This document shows positions 63,437-64,000 of a stretch of DNA of 64,000 bases, one piece after another (positions within the stretch are counted from its first letter, which is position 1; every line of letters starts with the position of its first letter). The stretch is from Clostridium sp. Marseille-P299 (lineage in GTDB: Bacteria; Bacillota; Clostridia; Lachnospirales; Lachnospiraceae): contig NZ_FJVE01000007.1 in the NCBI RefSeq assembly GCF_900078195.1, forward strand, positions 2,108,001-2,172,000, read 5' to 3'. Made by a program: the position numbers and the translations under genes. The notes under the pieces are model-generated. The model was not told the DNA's origin and searched no databases. It saw nothing but the letters and a program-made list of their open reading frames with translations.

Positions 63437-64000
63437 CTATCTTACAACAACCTTACACTTCATCTCTCTCCCATAGGCCTTAACAGTGATGGTGGCACTT
63501 CCCTTACTAACAGCAGTAAGCTTTCCAAATCGTGATACCTTTACAACGCTCGTATTACTGCTATAATAACGTTCTTTTAAAACACAACCTCTAACATTTA
63601 ACCACTTCTTATCGCCTACGGATAATTTTAAGGAGGAATAATTCAGCGAAATGACACGAACTCTACACCTTAATACTTTCCCCTTTACATGAACATTAAT
63701 AAAGCAAAGTCCAGGCCTTTTCGCTGTAACTTTCCCAAGATCATTTACAAATGCCACCTTGAAATCAGTAGATTTATAATTAACACGTACGTTTACATTC
63801 TTGACGTAGATTCGTTTACTTTCACCTTTTATAAGCACCAAATCATAATCGTTTAAATAATTGCCGAATACAGGGTAATAGAGCTTGGCACGATAATAAA
63901 TCGAAGTCCTTGGAATGATATATTTCATTAGTACAAGTATAATGAGACCAATTATGATAATTCGAAAAACATTCCCGAATATCTTTTCTGATTTTCCCAA
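63437..64000 (-). CDS. Membrane-anchored protein with Big2-like Ig repeats, cut by window edge
   Basis: About 187 residues are visible up to the right edge, where a TTG would start MGKSEKIFG; the true start may lie beyond the window. One transmembrane helix (IIIIGLIILVLMKYI) is followed by two Big2-like modules with the pattern VAFVNDLGKVTAKRPG and VVKVSRFGKLTAVSKGSATI, found in bacterial surface proteins that bind wall or carbohydrate. Strongly basic. Function unknown; it is upstream of the D,D-carboxypeptidase. Confidence 0.65.
   Translation of the reverse strand: MGKSEKIFGNVFRIIIIGLIILVLMKYIIPRTSIYYRAKLYYPVFGNYLNDYDLVLIKGESKRIYVKNVNVRVNYKSTDFKVAFVNDLGKVTAKRPGLCFINVHVKGKVLRCRVRVISLNYSSLKLSVGDKKWLNVRGCVLKERYYSSNTSVVKVSRFGKLTAVSKGSATITVKAYGREMKCKVVVR

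Overview
The window looks like a chromosomal segment of a low-GC, AT-rich anaerobic Firmicute of the Lachnospiraceae, close to Clostridium (Lachnoclostridium) phytofermentans. That placement is an inference from strong AGGAGG-type ribosome sites, TTGACA/TATAAT promoters, ScpA/ScpB, a CIRCE-controlled Hsp20, Lachnospiraceae-type conserved unknowns, and plant/mannan sugar uptake next to Gram-positive wall enzymes. I saw no tRNA, rRNA or CRISPR array. Most genes lie on the minus strand.

Layout, left to right. (1) 1-7.6 kb: a type IV pilus operon read right to left (three minor prepilins, pilB, pilT, pilC, pilA, pilD, pilM) from one clear promoter at 7565-7593. (2) 7.9-12.4 kb: guanine deaminase with its own promoter and a roughly 180-nt leader ending in a terminator-like hairpin, a small membrane protein, tyrS, and a zinc-ribbon membrane protein. 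(3) 12.5-24.2 kb: a peptidoglycan amino-sugar recovery region: GNAT, GlcNAc kinase-like, NagZ, NamZ, divergent anmK-murR, then murQ behind an Lpl-type ABC importer. The importer has no ATPase gene here. (4) 24.7-33.1 kb: a mannan oligosaccharide region: CUT1 importer, AGE-family 2-epimerase, GH130 phosphorylase, and AraC and LacI regulators. (5) 33.3-47.3 kb: SWIM-SNF2 helicase, D,D-carboxypeptidase, LysM amidase, two small conserved unknowns, a two-component system, and an envelope lipid set (DUF374 acyltransferase, GT4, DedA).

(6) 47.6-49.2 kb: a complete IS256-family element with 27-bp imperfect terminal repeats and a perfect 8-bp target duplication. It sits in a small tandem repeat downstream of degV. 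(7) 49.2-56.6 kb: degV, CIRCE-hsp20, then what reads as a decaying lantibiotic self-protection or resistance locus: a NisI/SpaI-like lipoprotein, a remnant of a LanF-type ABC ATPase that has lost its Walker A motif, a frameshifted small membrane protein, and a two-component system. (8) 56.7-64 kb: a Lachnospiraceae housekeeping block (membrane protein, DnaJ-domain protein, DUF5685, scpB, scpA, a degenerate site-2-protease homologue, a phosphoesterase, a second D,D-carboxypeptidase) and the edge of a Big2-like protein.

Three patterns stand out. First, the lantibiotic immunity remnant. Second, the structured guaD leader, in which I find no purine aptamer. Third, a window-wide habit of short tandem repeats placed at or just past stop codons (murQ, namZ, scpA, degV, the amidase, nagZ, the mannan permease), several of which copy the gene's own 3' tail, plus one repeat expanded inside the NagZ coding sequence as about 18 hexapeptides.
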